Shown here: in pieces, positions 9,391 through 18,639 of the stretch
Layout of the letters: each line of letters opens with the position of its first letter
Position numbering within the stretch: the stretch's first letter is position 1
DNA from: Hymenobacter setariae
GTDB lineage: Bacteria; Bacteroidota; Bacteroidia; Cytophagales; Hymenobacteraceae
Length of the DNA: 64,000 bases
Assembly (NCBI RefSeq): GCF_007713685.1
Contig: NZ_VMRJ01000005.1
Coordinates: forward strand, 462,310-526,309
Direction of reading: 5' to 3'
Notes under the pieces: model-generated
What the model was told of the DNA's origin: nothing
Seen by the model: only the letters and a program-made list of their open reading frames with translations
The model's database searches: none
Position numbers and translations under genes: made by a program

Positions 9391-10293
9391 ATGAGCTTAA
9401 CTCAGGATATCCGCGACGCCTTTTCGCGCCGCGATAATGCGCTCAACCAGCTCATTATCATCAATGGGCTGGTGTTCGCGGTGCTCATTATTCTGCGAGC
9501 AATTTTTTTTATTGCTCAGTCATCTAGCTACCAGCTCGTTATGCGTCAGCTGGAGCTGCCTTCCGACCTCTACTCGTTACTACGTCATCCTTGGACGCTG
9601 CTAACTTACGCCTTTGTACATGAGGGTTTCCTGCATATTCTATTCAATATGCTGAACCTGTACTGGTTTGGGCAGCTTATTCGGGAGTACCTAGGCGACC
9701 GGCGCTTGGTGAGTCTCTACATTTTGGGAGCGCTGGTAGGAGCAGTGTTTTTTCTGTTGGCCTATAATTTTATTCCGGCCTTGCAGCCATTTGTAGGCCA
9801 GCCCGTTATCGGTGCTTCTGCTTCCGTTACGGCCGTGATTGTGGCCGCCGCCACCTTGCTGCCCGATTTCACCTTTATGCTTTTCATTATCGGTGCAGTC
9901 AAAATCAAGTGGATAGCTGTAGCCGTTGTCCTTATTTCGATAGCTGGTATTAATGGTGGTAACCCTGGCGGCGAAATTACGCACCTAGGGGGAGCATTGC
10001 TCGGCTTTGTGTTCATTAAGCAACTCAAAGCTGGACGCGACATGGGAGCCCCCGTTATAGCTGTCGGCAATTGGTTTAGCCGCTTGTTTAGCCAAGGCCC
10101 CAGCATGCGTGTGACGCACCGGCAGCCGGTTACTACTGGCGCTCGCTCGGCTAGCGGTACCTCTAAAAGCAGCGGCGCTGCTGTAGCTGGCCAGGATGAA
10201 ATAGACCTCATTCTGGATAAGATTTCGCACTCCGGCTACGAAAGCCTGTCAAAGGACGAAAAGCAAAAGCTGTTTCGCGCCAGCCAGCAGTAG
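9391..10293 (+). CDS. Rhomboid family intramembrane serine protease, second copy
   Basis: A 300-residue rhomboid with HEGFLHILFN near the start of the core, catalytic Ser 143 in GASAS and His 198 in HLGGALLG. About 100 cytosolic residues follow the last helix. They end in an acidic/basic helical motif (DEIDLILDKISHSGYESL) that recurs at the C-terminus of many Bacteroidota rhomboids. The gene starts 12 bases after its neighbour, which belongs to the same family but is only distantly similar, so this is an old duplication or independent recruitment. It is closed by a strong hairpin at 10309-10353. Confidence 0.93.
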   Translation: MSLTQDIRDAFSRRDNALNQLIIINGLVFAVLIILRAIFFIAQSSSYQLVMRQLELPSDLYSLLRHPWTLLTYAFVHEGFLHILFNMLNLYWFGQLIREYLGDRRLVSLYILGALVGAVFFLLAYNFIPALQPFVGQPVIGASASVTAVIVAAATLLPDFTFMLFIIGAVKIKWIAVAVVLISIAGINGGNPGGEITHLGGALLGFVFIKQLKAGRDMGAPVIAVGNWFSRLFSQGPSMRVTHRQPVTTGARSASGTSKSSGAAVAGQDEIDLILDKISHSGYESLSKDEKQKLFRASQQ

Positions 10294-10308
10294 CAAGCAA
10301 TTTATAGG

Positions 10309-10353
10309 CACAGAAAAGGCCAGCCACGTTGATACGGGCTGGCCTTTTCTGTG
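10309..10353. terminator. Bidirectional intrinsic terminator
   Basis: A 17-base perfect stem (10309-10325 with 10337-10353) contains GGCCAGCC/GGCTGGCC and flanking A and T runs on both sides. It lies between the rhomboid pair on the plus strand and the minus-strand gene at 10441 and can serve both. Confidence 0.85.
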
Positions 10354-10440
10354 CGCGCTCCTAGGTCAAGAAATCCTTGGTGAACTTGCCGAAGGTACCC
10401 GTGATTTGCTTATGCGTTGCCCTCAAACATTAATCTGTTG

Positions 10441-10845
10441 CTAGCGAAGAAGCTTAGTGTTGTCGTGCGGCACTACCAAGCGAAGCACGGCTGGTAGTGC
10501 ACCTGGTACCAAGTTGGCGGATACCTCATCGTAGCCGGCATAGCTCGCCGTCACAGCCACTGGGCTTGTCGTGGCTGGTATTACCAAGCGGAAAAACCCG
10601 TCGGCATCAGTTACAGTGCGTAAGTTTTTGTTGCTGCCTACTTCCACTATTGCGCCTGGCAGTACGCCCGTAGTAGTCTCTACCCGTCCAAGCAGCACGA
10701 TAGTCTTTACCCGAGCGGCAGGAGCGGTCGGAGTAGTGGAGACCGCCAGCGCCAGAAGAGGCTGTTTGCTCTGCTGGGCGTGAGCTTGGCTGGCAACTAG
10801 AATAGCTAATAAGAGCGATGCTAGTGGAAAGAAGAAACGAGGCAC
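10441..10845 (-). CDS. Exported carboxypeptidase-regulatory-like domain protein
   Basis: A 134-residue protein with a clear signal peptide (about 1-23, ending SQAHAQ). One small Ig-like domain follows: GRVETTTGVLPGAIVEV, then a VTDADGFFRL turn and an AGYDE segment. This is the pattern of the CarboxypepD_reg-like / SusC N-terminal plug family. Alone, such domains are probably extracytoplasmic binding or structural modules. No partner gene is adjacent. Confidence 0.75.
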   Translation of the reverse strand: MPRFFFPLASLLLAILVASQAHAQQSKQPLLALAVSTTPTAPAARVKTIVLLGRVETTTGVLPGAIVEVGSNKNLRTVTDADGFFRLVIPATTSPVAVTASYAGYDEVSANLVPGALPAVLRLVVPHDNTKLLR

Positions 10846-11040
10846 TGAGCTTATTGCTTTTGTAATTGACTAAGCCAAAATTGCACAGACACTATCAGCT
10901 TAGCATCTTTTTTCGCTGAAAGCACCTTTTATCTGGCTCAAGACTATCAAAGGCTTAATAAACGTTTAAGCATATCACTGAAGTTAACATAGCTACTCTT
11001 AAGCGATGGTCTAGGTGGGGCCTACCACCGTAACAAAAGT

Positions 11041-11072
11041 AAAAGGCCGGCTACCTCGCGGCAACCGGCCTT
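11041..11072 (-). terminator. Intrinsic terminator of clpC
   Basis: An 8-base GC-rich stem AAGGCCGG/CCGGCCTT (11043-11050 with 11065-11072) lies about 20 bases past the clpC stop codon, with a T run on the minus strand beyond it. Confidence 0.7.
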
Positions 11073-11091
11073 GCTTGCTATTCAAGCTTTA

Positions 11092-13707
11092 CTACTTCAC
11101 TTCACCAGACTCCGGCTCGGAGGGCGCCTCTTCGGGCCGCTCGTCGCTGGGCAGGTTGGGCTTTTCTTCGCTCTTGCTTACCACGAAGGTGAGTTCATCT
11201 TTACCGTCCTCGTGGTCGGCGGTGATGATGTCACCGTGTAATAGCTGCGCCTTCAGGATTTCCTCGGCAATCGGGTCTTCGATGTACTTCTGGATGGCCC
11301 GGTTCAGCGGACGAGCGCCGTATTTGGGGTCGTAACCTTTGTCGGCCACGAAGTCCTTGGCTTTCTCGGTCAACTCTACGCGGTAACCCAGCGTGAGTAC
11401 GCGGCTGAGCAGCTTGCTGAGGCTGATGTCGATAATCTTGTGGATGTCTTTCTTCTCGAGCGAGTTGAAGACAATCACGTCATCCAAGCGGTTCAAGAAC
11501 TCAGGCGAGAAGGTCTTACGCAGGGCATTGGTGATGGTGCCTTTCGTAATCTCGTCCATGTTCTCCTGCCGGGCCTTAGTGCCGAAGCCGATGCCAGCGC
11601 CGAAGTCTTGCAGGTCACGTGCCCCGATGTTCGAGGTCATGATGATGATGGTGTTGCGGAAGTCCACCTTACGACCTAGGCCGTCAGTCAGGATGCCGTC
11701 GTCCAGCACTTGCAGCAGCAAGTTGTACACGTCGGGGTGGGCCTTCTCAATCTCATCGAGCAGGATAACCGAGTACGGCTTGCGGCGGATTTTCTCCGTC
11801 AGCTGACCACCTTCTTCGTAACCCACGTAGCCGGGAGGCGCGCCAACCAGGCGCGATACGCTGAATTTCTCCATGTACTCCGACATGTCTACGCGAACGA
11901 GCGCGTCTTCCTTGTCGAAGAGGTAGGTAGCCAGCACCTTGGCAAGCTCCGTCTTACCTACGCCGGTCGGGCCTAGGAACACGAACGAACCGATAGGCTT
12001 CTTGGGGTCTTTCAAACCCACGCGGGTACGCTGGATGGCTTTCACCAACTGCTTGATAGCCTTGTCTTGGCCGATTACCTTGCCTTGCAGCTCTTCGCCC
12101 ATGCGCAGCAGCTTGTCGCCTTCGTTCTGGGCTACGCGGTTCACGGGGATGCCGGTCATCATGGCGATTACCTCAGCCACGTTTTCCTCTTTCACCGTGT
12201 AGCGCTTCTTCTTGGTTTCATCTTCCCACGACTTCTTAGCCGTGTCGAGTTGCTCCAATAGCTTCTTCTCAGTGTCGCGGAGCTTGGCAGCTTCCTCGTA
12301 CTTCTGCGATTTTACTACGCGGTTTTTCTCGCCTTTGATATTCTCAATCTGCTCTTCGAGCTTGAGGATATCCTCGGGTACCACGATGTTGTTGATGTGC
12401 ACGCGGGCACCAGCTTCGTCAAGGATGTCGATGGCTTTGTCTGGCAGGAAGCGGTCGCTCATGTAGCGGTCGCTCAGCTTCACGCACTGCTCAATGGCCT
12501 TGTCGGTGTACACCACGTGGTGGTGGTCCTGGTACTTGTCCTTGATGTTGTGCAGAATCTCGATGGTTTCCTCAGGCGTGGTGGGGTCCACCATTACCAT
12601 CTGGAAACGACGGGCCAAGGCGCCATCTTTCTCGATGTACTGACGGTATTCGTCCAGCGTGGTAGCGCCGATGCATTGAATCTCGCCGCGGGCCAAGGCT
12701 GGCTTGAACATGTTGGAGGCATCCAGCGAGCCCGAAGCACCGCCAGCGCCCACGATAGTATGCAGCTCGTCGATGAACAGAATCACGTCGGGCGACTTCT
12801 CCAACTCGTTCATCACGGCCTTCATGCGCTCCTCAAACTGGCCGCGGTACTTGGTACCAGCCACCAGCGAAGCCAAGTCTAGGGTCACTACGCGCTTGTT
12901 GAAGAGCACGCGGCTTACTTTCTTCTGGATGATGCGCAGTGCGAGGCCTTCGGCGATAGCCGTTTTACCTACGCCAGGCTCACCAATCAGAATCGGGTTA
13001 TTCTTTTTGCGGCGGCTCAGTACCTGGGCCACACGCTCGATTTCTTTTTCGCGGCCCACGATGGGGTCGAGCTTGTCTTCTTCAGCCAGCTTGGTGAGGT
13101 CGCGGCCGAAGTTGTCGAGCACCGGAGTGCGCGATTTTTCGCCGGGCTTCTTAGCCGTGCCAGCGTTGCCAGCACCGCCCTGCCCACGGCCGGCACCTTG
13201 GCCTTGGCCAAAGAGGCGGTCGTCATCGTCGTCGGTATCCGGGCCAGCCTTGGGGCTGGTGTTCGGAGCCGCGCCGTGATAATCAAGTGAGTCGCGCACG
13301 GTTTCGTAGTTCACGTTGAATTTGGAAAGAATTTGAGAAGAAATGTTGTCCTCGTCGCGTAGAATCGAGAGGAGCAGGTGCTCGGTGCCAATGATTTCTG
13401 ACTTGAAAATCTTGGCTTCGAGGTAGGTGATTTTCAGCACCTTCTCGGTCTGCTTCGTCAGCGGAATCGAGCCAGTGATGCTGGTGCCTTGGGTGGCCGT
13501 GTTGCGCGTGGCTTGCTCAAGAGCAAACTTCAGCTCGTCGGTGGCCACGCCCAGTTTTTTGAGCAGCCCTAGGGCAGTGCCTTCGCCTTCACGAATCATA
13601 CCCAGCAGCAAGTGCTCGGTACCGATATAGTCGTGCCCCAGGCGGATGGCCTCTTCCCGGCTGAGGGAGATAACCTCCTTGACGCGGTTTGAAAATTTAG
13701 CTTCCAT
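11092..13707 (-). CDS. clpC: ATP-dependent Clp protease ATP-binding subunit ClpC
   Basis: An AAA+ unfoldase that feeds substrates to ClpP and acts in protein quality control in the cytosol. The 871 residues contain two Clp_N repeats (about 1-150) and a Gly/Asp-rich linker (about 155-190). The first AAA domain has Walker A GEPGVGKTA; a UVR-like coiled middle region follows (about 425-470). The second AAA domain has GPTGVGKTE, VDMSEYME and a C-terminal D2-small domain. The acidic, proline-rich C-tail (about 850-871) is typical of Bacteroidota ClpC. It is transcribed alone. The ATG start at 13707 begins MEAKFSNRVKEVI. Confidence 0.97.
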   Translation of the reverse strand: MEAKFSNRVKEVISLSREEAIRLGHDYIGTEHLLLGMIREGEGTALGLLKKLGVATDELKFALEQATRNTATQGTSITGSIPLTKQTEKVLKITYLEAKIFKSEIIGTEHLLLSILRDEDNISSQILSKFNVNYETVRDSLDYHGAAPNTSPKAGPDTDDDDDRLFGQGQGAGRGQGGAGNAGTAKKPGEKSRTPVLDNFGRDLTKLAEEDKLDPIVGREKEIERVAQVLSRRKKNNPILIGEPGVGKTAIAEGLALRIIQKKVSRVLFNKRVVTLDLASLVAGTKYRGQFEERMKAVMNELEKSPDVILFIDELHTIVGAGGASGSLDASNMFKPALARGEIQCIGATTLDEYRQYIEKDGALARRFQMVMVDPTTPEETIEILHNIKDKYQDHHHVVYTDKAIEQCVKLSDRYMSDRFLPDKAIDILDEAGARVHINNIVVPEDILKLEEQIENIKGEKNRVVKSQKYEEAAKLRDTEKKLLEQLDTAKKSWEDETKKKRYTVKEENVAEVIAMMTGIPVNRVAQNEGDKLLRMGEELQGKVIGQDKAIKQLVKAIQRTRVGLKDPKKPIGSFVFLGPTGVGKTELAKVLATYLFDKEDALVRVDMSEYMEKFSVSRLVGAPPGYVGYEEGGQLTEKIRRKPYSVILLDEIEKAHPDVYNLLLQVLDDGILTDGLGRKVDFRNTIIIMTSNIGARDLQDFGAGIGFGTKARQENMDEITKGTITNALRKTFSPEFLNRLDDVIVFNSLEKKDIHKIIDISLSKLLSRVLTLGYRVELTEKAKDFVADKGYDPKYGARPLNRAIQKYIEDPIAEEILKAQLLHGDIITADHEDGKDELTFVVSKSEEKPNLPSDERPEEAPSEPESGEVK

Positions 13708-13919
13708 GCAAGCGAGATGATAGTATAAGCCGTATGTCTAACTTCTACCAGTATGCAGGCAAATAGTTACGTAATACAGATACGGATTACTGCGATTGAT
13801 AACTGGAAAACAAGCTGCTTGAGCCGAAGGTTCGGAAAGTGCTGGCTGGGTGAAAAAGTAGCTAAGCAGCTAAGGCAAAAGCAATATGGCGCTTATTTCC
13901 TTACCAACCTAATTTCTAC

Positions 13920-14558
13920 TTAACCCAACCACCGGCCCGCCGCCGGCCCCTGCATGAATAATAAATCCAGCACGCTGAGTCCTGGTACAAACCCGGGGCC
14001 AAACACCTGCGGGTAGGGTAGCTGCGACGTACTGTCAGGTTCTCCCGACCTAGGGGCAATTTTGGGTGTCAGTACGTCGCGTCGGTCGATAAATAATGAG
14101 GTAGGAGAGGAGGAGCCGGCCGGCGCCAGATACTCCGTCGTGAACTCAACCGGCAAGGGCCAGCGCAGGCAGCGCAGCAGCAGGTGCAGCATGGCGAGGT
14201 TCAGGTCCCAAAGCCTAACATATTTTTGAGCATAAATATCCTGCAAATAATCGGCGTAGTAGCCAAAATAAGGCGAGGCATTGTAGGCAGTTTGTAGGGT
14301 GCGGAAGTGTCGGTGCGGCCAGTTTTGGCGATAATCAATTTCTATTTCGCTGGTACGAATTTTCTCGGAGCGGTTGCCATCGAGCACCGGCACCGTGAGA
14401 GGCTGCGCGCCCTGTGCCGTGAGCACGAGGCAGCGGTTGCGATACGTTTGCTTATGATAATGCTCGTGGGCGTCGAGCAGTAGCGAATCGGCAGCTAGTA
14501 ACTGCTGAAAAAACGGAATGCTGGGCAGGTAGTGCAGCTCAGAAAGAACAATGGACAT
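13920..14558 (-). CDS. WbqC family protein
   Basis: A 212-residue protein that fits the WbqC-like family: ELHYLPSIPFFQQLL at the start, HYHKQTYRNRC, then NWPHRHFRTLQTAYNASPYF. These proteins often occur in polysaccharide gene clusters, and a role in surface glycan synthesis has been proposed, but the reaction is not established. The ATG at 14558 is preferred to an in-frame upstream codon at 14591 because family similarity starts at SIVLSELHYLPS. It is divergent from the plus-strand gene at 14681. Confidence 0.8.
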   Translation of the reverse strand: MSIVLSELHYLPSIPFFQQLLAADSLLLDAHEHYHKQTYRNRCLVLTAQGAQPLTVPVLDGNRSEKIRTSEIEIDYRQNWPHRHFRTLQTAYNASPYFGYYADYLQDIYAQKYVRLWDLNLAMLHLLLRCLRWPLPVEFTTEYLAPAGSSSPTSLFIDRRDVLTPKIAPRSGEPDSTSQLPYPQVFGPGFVPGLSVLDLLFMQGPAAGRWLG

Positions 14559-14680
14559 GGCCGCAAGGTACCGTAGCACGGACTTTGCCAAGTAATAATG
14601 CCGCCTTTCGGTGCGCGAGCAAGCACCTCCAAACCGGCACGGACTGAATGTCCGCGCTACAGCCGCCTTATTTTTGCCTT

Positions 14681-15553
14681 ATGCGCTTTTTGCTTTTCCC
14701 CCTGGCTCTCGCCACCGCGCCGCTGGCTGCCCAGGCAGGCCCGCCCCAACTACTGCTCGAAGTAGCGCGTTTCCGCAACCTCGACCATGTGCAGAAAGGC
14801 GGTGAAATTGAGATTTCGGTGACGGTGCCCACGCAGCCGCTCACGTACCGGCAGCGGGCACCTAAGTCGTTCCAATCGTCGGCGGTGGTCGATTTAGATA
14901 TTGTGAAAGCCGATGGCACCTCGGCCTGGCACGAAACCGTGACGCTGAAGCCGCCCGTGCTCAACGACACCACGATTAGCATCAAAAACCCGCTTAGCTT
15001 TTTGAAGCGCGTGACCGTGCCCGATGGCACTTACACCCTGCGGGGCCGCGTGCGCGACCAGTACAAAGCCTCTAATGGCGAGACCACCGTGGAGCAGCCG
15101 CTAGTAGTAGCCGCTCCTAAAGGGCCGGCCTTCAGCGATATCGTGTTTTTATCTAAGCCCGCTGCCAAAGCTGCCGGCGAAAGCGTATTTAACCGGGGTG
15201 GCTATTTGCTGACGCGGGCGCCGGGCGGGTTCTACGGCCGCGGCACCGAGGCCGTATTCTTCTACACCGAGCTAAACCAACTGCCAGCCGGCAGGCCGGT
15301 GCTATTAAAGTATCACCTAGCCTCGCCTGACGGCACGGCTACCGATGGGGAGGCACCCGCCATTACGCCGGCTGCTGGCCGCCCGACCCCGATAGAGAGT
15401 CAGTTGCCAATGGGTTACCTGCCTGAAGGGCCGTTTACACTTACTATCGAAGCCCTTGATGCGGCTACTAAAAAGGTGCTAGCCACCCAAAGCCGTAGTG
15501 GACAACGCAGCCTCAAAGACTACGCGCCCGCCGGGGCCGCCCTGCCCCGATGA
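14681..15553 (+). CDS. Exported hypothetical protein with beta-sandwich character
   Basis: A 290-residue secreted protein. The ATG at 14681 gives a clean signal peptide (MRFLLFPLALATAPLAAQA). An earlier in-frame start would add 11 residues before it and is less likely. The rest is rich in Thr/Val/Pro with alternating beta pattern and no Cys, and a PDGTYTLRGRV segment resembles an Ig-like fold. Its stop overlaps the start of the downstream acyltransferase gene in ATGA, so the two are translationally coupled. That suggests a role in envelope biogenesis. The family is not recognised. Confidence 0.72.
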   Translation: MRFLLFPLALATAPLAAQAGPPQLLLEVARFRNLDHVQKGGEIEISVTVPTQPLTYRQRAPKSFQSSAVVDLDIVKADGTSAWHETVTLKPPVLNDTTISIKNPLSFLKRVTVPDGTYTLRGRVRDQYKASNGETTVEQPLVVAAPKGPAFSDIVFLSKPAAKAAGESVFNRGGYLLTRAPGGFYGRGTEAVFFYTELNQLPAGRPVLLKYHLASPDGTATDGEAPAITPAAGRPTPIESQLPMGYLPEGPFTLTIEALDAATKKVLATQSRSGQRSLKDYAPAGAALPR

Positions 15554-16470
15554 GCACGCCGGCCCGGCCCTACGCCTGGTATTTCTATCCCCTCAATTGG
15601 TTGCTGCTGGCGCTGGCGCACCTGCCCCTAGATGTGCTATATGTATTGGCAAGGGCTATATACCTGCTGCTGGCCTACGTGGTGCGCTACCGCTGGCGGG
15701 TGGTACTCGACAACCTGCGCCACGCTTTCCCAGAGAAAACAGAGGTGGACATTCGGCAAATTGGCCGGCAGTTCTACTGGCATTTTGCACAGGTGCTGGT
15801 CGAGATTTTAAAGCTCGCTGCTATCTCGCCCGCCGAGCTACACCGCCGGGTGCGCTTCACCAACCCCGAGCTGATGACGGGCCCCTTCGCCCAAAACCGC
15901 TTTGTCCTCTCGCTAGGCTCGCACCTAGGCAACTGGGAATGGATACTCTCGGGCGCAGCACTAGAGTTCGGCGGCCGCTCGGGCGGTGTGTATAAACCCT
16001 TGAATAATAAATTTTTCGAGCATTTTATGCGCCGCCTGCGCACGCGCCTAGGGGCCGATGCGGTGCCTATGCTCGGCACGCTACGCTACCTGGTGCAGCA
16101 CCGCCAGCAGGGCCGCACGCTCAGCCTGCTCACCGACCAGGCTGCTGGCCCTGAGGACCGCCCTTACTGGACTGACTTTATGCACCGCGAGGCGGGTTTT
16201 TACACCAGCGCCGAGCGCTTGGCGCAGCAGTTCAACTGCGCCGTGCTCTACGTGGGTATCCGGCGGGCGAAACGCGGCTACTACGATATAACCTTTACAA
16301 AATTGCCTGATGGCCAGGCGGCGGCTGCCGCCAGTGCTTCAGATGAAGCCCAGCGCTACCCTATTACGGAGGCCTTTGTGCGGTGTCTAGAGGCCGACAT
16401 CCGCACCACGCCCGAGCAGTACCTCTGGACGCACCGCCGCTGGAAGCATAGGCGCCCCACAAATGAATAA
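15550..16470 (+). CDS. LpxL/HtrB-like lysophospholipid (lipid A) acyltransferase
   Basis: A 306-residue inner membrane acyltransferase of the lipid A biosynthesis family, which transfers secondary acyl chains to lipid A. It has an N-terminal membrane anchor (about 14-45). The HLGNWEW segment (about 123-129) replaces the H(x)4D/E catalytic motif. DQAAGPEDRPYWTDFM and YTSAERLAQQF follow, and the C-terminal EQYLWTHRRWKHR is typical. It overlaps the preceding exported-protein gene by four bases (ATGA). The stop codon forms the start of a long inverted repeat. Confidence 0.92.
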   Translation: MSTPARPYAWYFYPLNWLLLALAHLPLDVLYVLARAIYLLLAYVVRYRWRVVLDNLRHAFPEKTEVDIRQIGRQFYWHFAQVLVEILKLAAISPAELHRRVRFTNPELMTGPFAQNRFVLSLGSHLGNWEWILSGAALEFGGRSGGVYKPLNNKFFEHFMRRLRTRLGADAVPMLGTLRYLVQHRQQGRTLSLLTDQAAGPEDRPYWTDFMHREAGFYTSAERLAQQFNCAVLYVGIRRAKRGYYDITFTKLPDGQAAAAASASDEAQRYPITEAFVRCLEADIRTTPEQYLWTHRRWKHRRPTNE

Positions 16471-16524
16471 GCGAAGGGCGACTAAGTAACGGTTATTAGC
16501 CGTCACTTAGTCGCCCTTCGCTTA
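16468..16524. terminator. Perfect 20-base inverted repeat between convergent genes
   Basis: Arms 16468-16487 and 16505-16524 match at all 20 positions, and a short second stem (ACGG/CCGT) lies in the loop. The left arm begins with the TAA stop of the acyltransferase gene, and the minus-strand Sua5-like gene ends just past it. There is no clear T run, so it may be a bidirectional transcription or RNA-stability element rather than a classic terminator. Confidence 0.6.
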
Positions 16525-16551
16525 GGTACTTAGCTTATGAGGCGTAGGCCC

Positions 16552-17184
16552 TTACAGGTACTGCTCAATATCACCTAGGCCTTGGCGCACAAGGTCAAAG
16601 TCATCATTGGTACAATCGACGATGGTACTCGGGATATTACCGCCGAAGCCGCCGTCGATAACTAGGTCAACGAGCGAGCGGTATTTTTCAAAAATCAGGT
16701 CGGGGTCGGTCACGTACTCTTCCAGCGTCTCTTCGCTCTCGCGTACCGAGGTGCTCACGATGGGTGTCCCAAACTCCTTGACAATCTGGCGGACAATCTG
16801 GTTGTCGGGTACCCGGATGCCGACTGTCTTGCGCTTCACGCCGCCGTAGCGGGGGGCGTTGGGGCTAGCTTCAAAGATGAAGGTGAAAGGACCAGGAAGC
16901 GCCTTCTTGAGTACTTTGAAGGTGGGCGTAGTGATACCGTGGGCATAGTCGCTGATGTGCGACAAGTCGTGGCAGATAAAGCTTAGGTCGGCTTTCTCGG
17001 GTTTGATGCCTTTAATGCGGCAAAGTTTTTCGACTGCTTTGGTATTATTAATGTCGCAGCCTATGCCATAAACCGTATCGGTCGGATAAATAATAAGCCC
17101 GCCTTTGCGCAGCACTTCTACTACTTGCAGAATGCGGTTTTGGGGTGGGTTTTCGGGGTGAATGCGAAGCAGGGTAGCAGCCAT
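16552..17184 (-). CDS. L-threonylcarbamoyladenylate synthase (Sua5/YciO/YrdC family)
   Basis: Makes threonylcarbamoyl-AMP from Thr, bicarbonate and ATP for the t6A37 modification of ANN-decoding tRNAs. Visible family features are GGLIIYPTDTVYGIGCD, KGIKPEKADLSFICHDL, GPFTFI and VGIRVPDN. The 210-residue form from ATG 17184 lacks the extra C-terminal Sua5 domain, so it is YrdC/YciO-like. An in-frame start at 17247 would add 21 poorly conserved residues. The YciO-type variation (KADLSFI rather than KRP...) leaves some doubt about whether it is the true t6A enzyme. Confidence 0.85.
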   Translation of the reverse strand: MAATLLRIHPENPPQNRILQVVEVLRKGGLIIYPTDTVYGIGCDINNTKAVEKLCRIKGIKPEKADLSFICHDLSHISDYAHGITTPTFKVLKKALPGPFTFIFEASPNAPRYGGVKRKTVGIRVPDNQIVRQIVKEFGTPIVSTSVRESEETLEEYVTDPDLIFEKYRSLVDLVIDGGFGGNIPSTIVDCTNDDFDLVRQGLGDIEQYL

Positions 17185-17357
17185 ATCGGGGGGGAAGGAA
17201 ACAAAAAAACGGGCCGGAAGCCAGGTACGACTCCTTACGGCAAGCAAGGTACTACGGATTTTTAAAGCGAAAAATTGCCCCTAGGTGACGCGAAAGCTGT
17301 AATCGAGGCCAAAGATTGGCGCGGTGCGTAATTTTGAAGCTCACTTTCTGCGTTTTC

Positions 17358-18461
17358 ATGCTTCCTCCTGCCAAAAAGTCCGGCGTCGAATACCGGGCGG
17401 ATGCCATTCGCCGGCGCAACCGGTTCGCCACCGTCAGCGTGATAATCGGGCTGATTCTGGTATGCTTCTCTTATTACTTTTTTCAGATATTCTACACTAC
17501 CAACGTTGACACGCAGGAGCAGCGAGCCTACGTGTACATCCGCCGAGGCGACGACTGGCAAAAAGCCCTGCGGGCCGTTGAGAACGTGAAGGTGGCCAAT
17601 ACTAGTGTCATCATCGACCAGCTCTCGCTGCACTTTGTAGGTAAGCTTATGGGCTACAACAAGCCCGGCGCTGTGAAACCTGGCCGCTACGAGCTGAAAA
17701 GCGGTATGACCAACCGGCAAGTAATTAACTTGCTGAAGTCGGGCCGTCAGTCGCCGCTCATGCTCACGTTTACCAACGTGCGCCTGCGCCGCGAGCTAGC
17801 GGCCAAGCTATCAAAGCAAATTGACGCCAGCCCTAAGGAGATAGATTCGTTGCTGAGTAGCTCTAGCTATACACGCAGCCTAGGGTTCGATACCACCACG
17901 GTGCTCTCGATGTTCATCCCGAACACTTATCAGCTCTACTGGAATACCTCGGCCGAGAACCTCATGCAGCGCATGAAGAAGGAGTACGAGAAGTTCTGGA
18001 CGCCCGAGCGCGATGCGGCCCGCGAGAAGCTAGGCCTTACCCGCGTGCAGGTGAGCACCCTAGCCAGCATCGTGGAAGCCGAGCAGCAGCAGCACGCCGA
18101 CGAGCGCCCCCGCATCGCAGCGGTTTACCTCAACAGACTCAAGCGCGGCATGAAGCTGCAAGCTGACCCCACCGTAGTCTTCGCCAACGGCGACTTTGGT
18201 ATCAAGCGCGTACTCAACGTGCATCTGCAAAAAGACTCGCCCTACAACACGTACCGCGTGGCGGGTCTGCCGCCCGGCCCCATCGACCTGCCCAGCATCA
18301 GCAGCATCGACGCTGTGCTGCACCCCGAGGATAACAACTACTTGTACTTCTGCGCCAAGGAGGACTTCTCGGGCTATCACGCCTTCGCCACCACCAAAGA
18401 AGAACACCTAGTAAACGCGCGGCGCTACCAGGCGGCCCTCACGCGGGCTGGCATTCAGTAA
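17358..18461 (+). CDS. mltG: Endolytic murein transglycosylase MltG
   Basis: Cleaves nascent glycan strands in the periplasm and is thought to set their length. The 367 residues contain a cytoplasmic start, one membrane helix (about 23-45), a LysM-like region and the YceG catalytic domain with TLASIVEAEQQQ, ERPRIAAVYLNRLKRGMKLQ, DPTVVFA, DSPYNTYRVAGLPPGPI and a C-terminal YFCAKEDFSGYHAF. ATG at 17358 (MLPPAKKSG) is chosen over a TTG 42 bases upstream. The usual IVEKET catalytic segment reads IVEAEQ here, with the Glu kept. Confidence 0.93.
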   Translation: MLPPAKKSGVEYRADAIRRRNRFATVSVIIGLILVCFSYYFFQIFYTTNVDTQEQRAYVYIRRGDDWQKALRAVENVKVANTSVIIDQLSLHFVGKLMGYNKPGAVKPGRYELKSGMTNRQVINLLKSGRQSPLMLTFTNVRLRRELAAKLSKQIDASPKEIDSLLSSSSYTRSLGFDTTTVLSMFIPNTYQLYWNTSAENLMQRMKKEYEKFWTPERDAAREKLGLTRVQVSTLASIVEAEQQQHADERPRIAAVYLNRLKRGMKLQADPTVVFANGDFGIKRVLNVHLQKDSPYNTYRVAGLPPGPIDLPSISSIDAVLHPEDNNYLYFCAKEDFSGYHAFATTKEEHLVNARRYQAALTRAGIQ

Positions 18462-18474
18462 ACACACATAAGCT

Positions 18475-18567
18475 CCCCATAGCTGTCATGCTGATGAAGG
18501 AAGCATCTTATCATATAATGCTCTAACTTGATAAGATGCTTCCTTCGTCAGCATAACAGCTATGGGG
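18475..18567. repeat. REP-like long palindrome, variant 1
   Basis: Arms 18475-18511 and 18531-18567 pair over 37 positions with two mismatches around a 19-base loop. The arm core GTCATGCTGATGAAGGAAGC shares the pattern GTCATGC-GA...GAAGCATCT with the palindrome at 41517-41614. It is intergenic, directly after mltG. No transposase is adjacent, so it is a REP/MITE-like non-autonomous repeat. Confidence 0.8.
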
Positions 18568-18582
18568 CAGGTAGCAGGTAAA

Positions 18583-18624
18583 CATAAAAAAGGCCCGTCG
18601 CAATTGCGACGGGCCTTTTTTATG
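18583..18624. terminator. Perfect palindromic bidirectional terminator
   Basis: A 42-base perfect palindrome (GGCCCGTCGCAATTGCGACGGGCC with A runs before and T runs after) sits 15 bases beyond the stop of the minus-strand gene at 18640 and also faces mltG transcription. Confidence 0.85.
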
Positions 18625-18639
18625 TTTCTAAAAGCTGAC

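Noticed and set aside
12704..13279. Open frame opposite clpC
   Set aside because: Ser-rich shadow translation of the ClpC coding strand.
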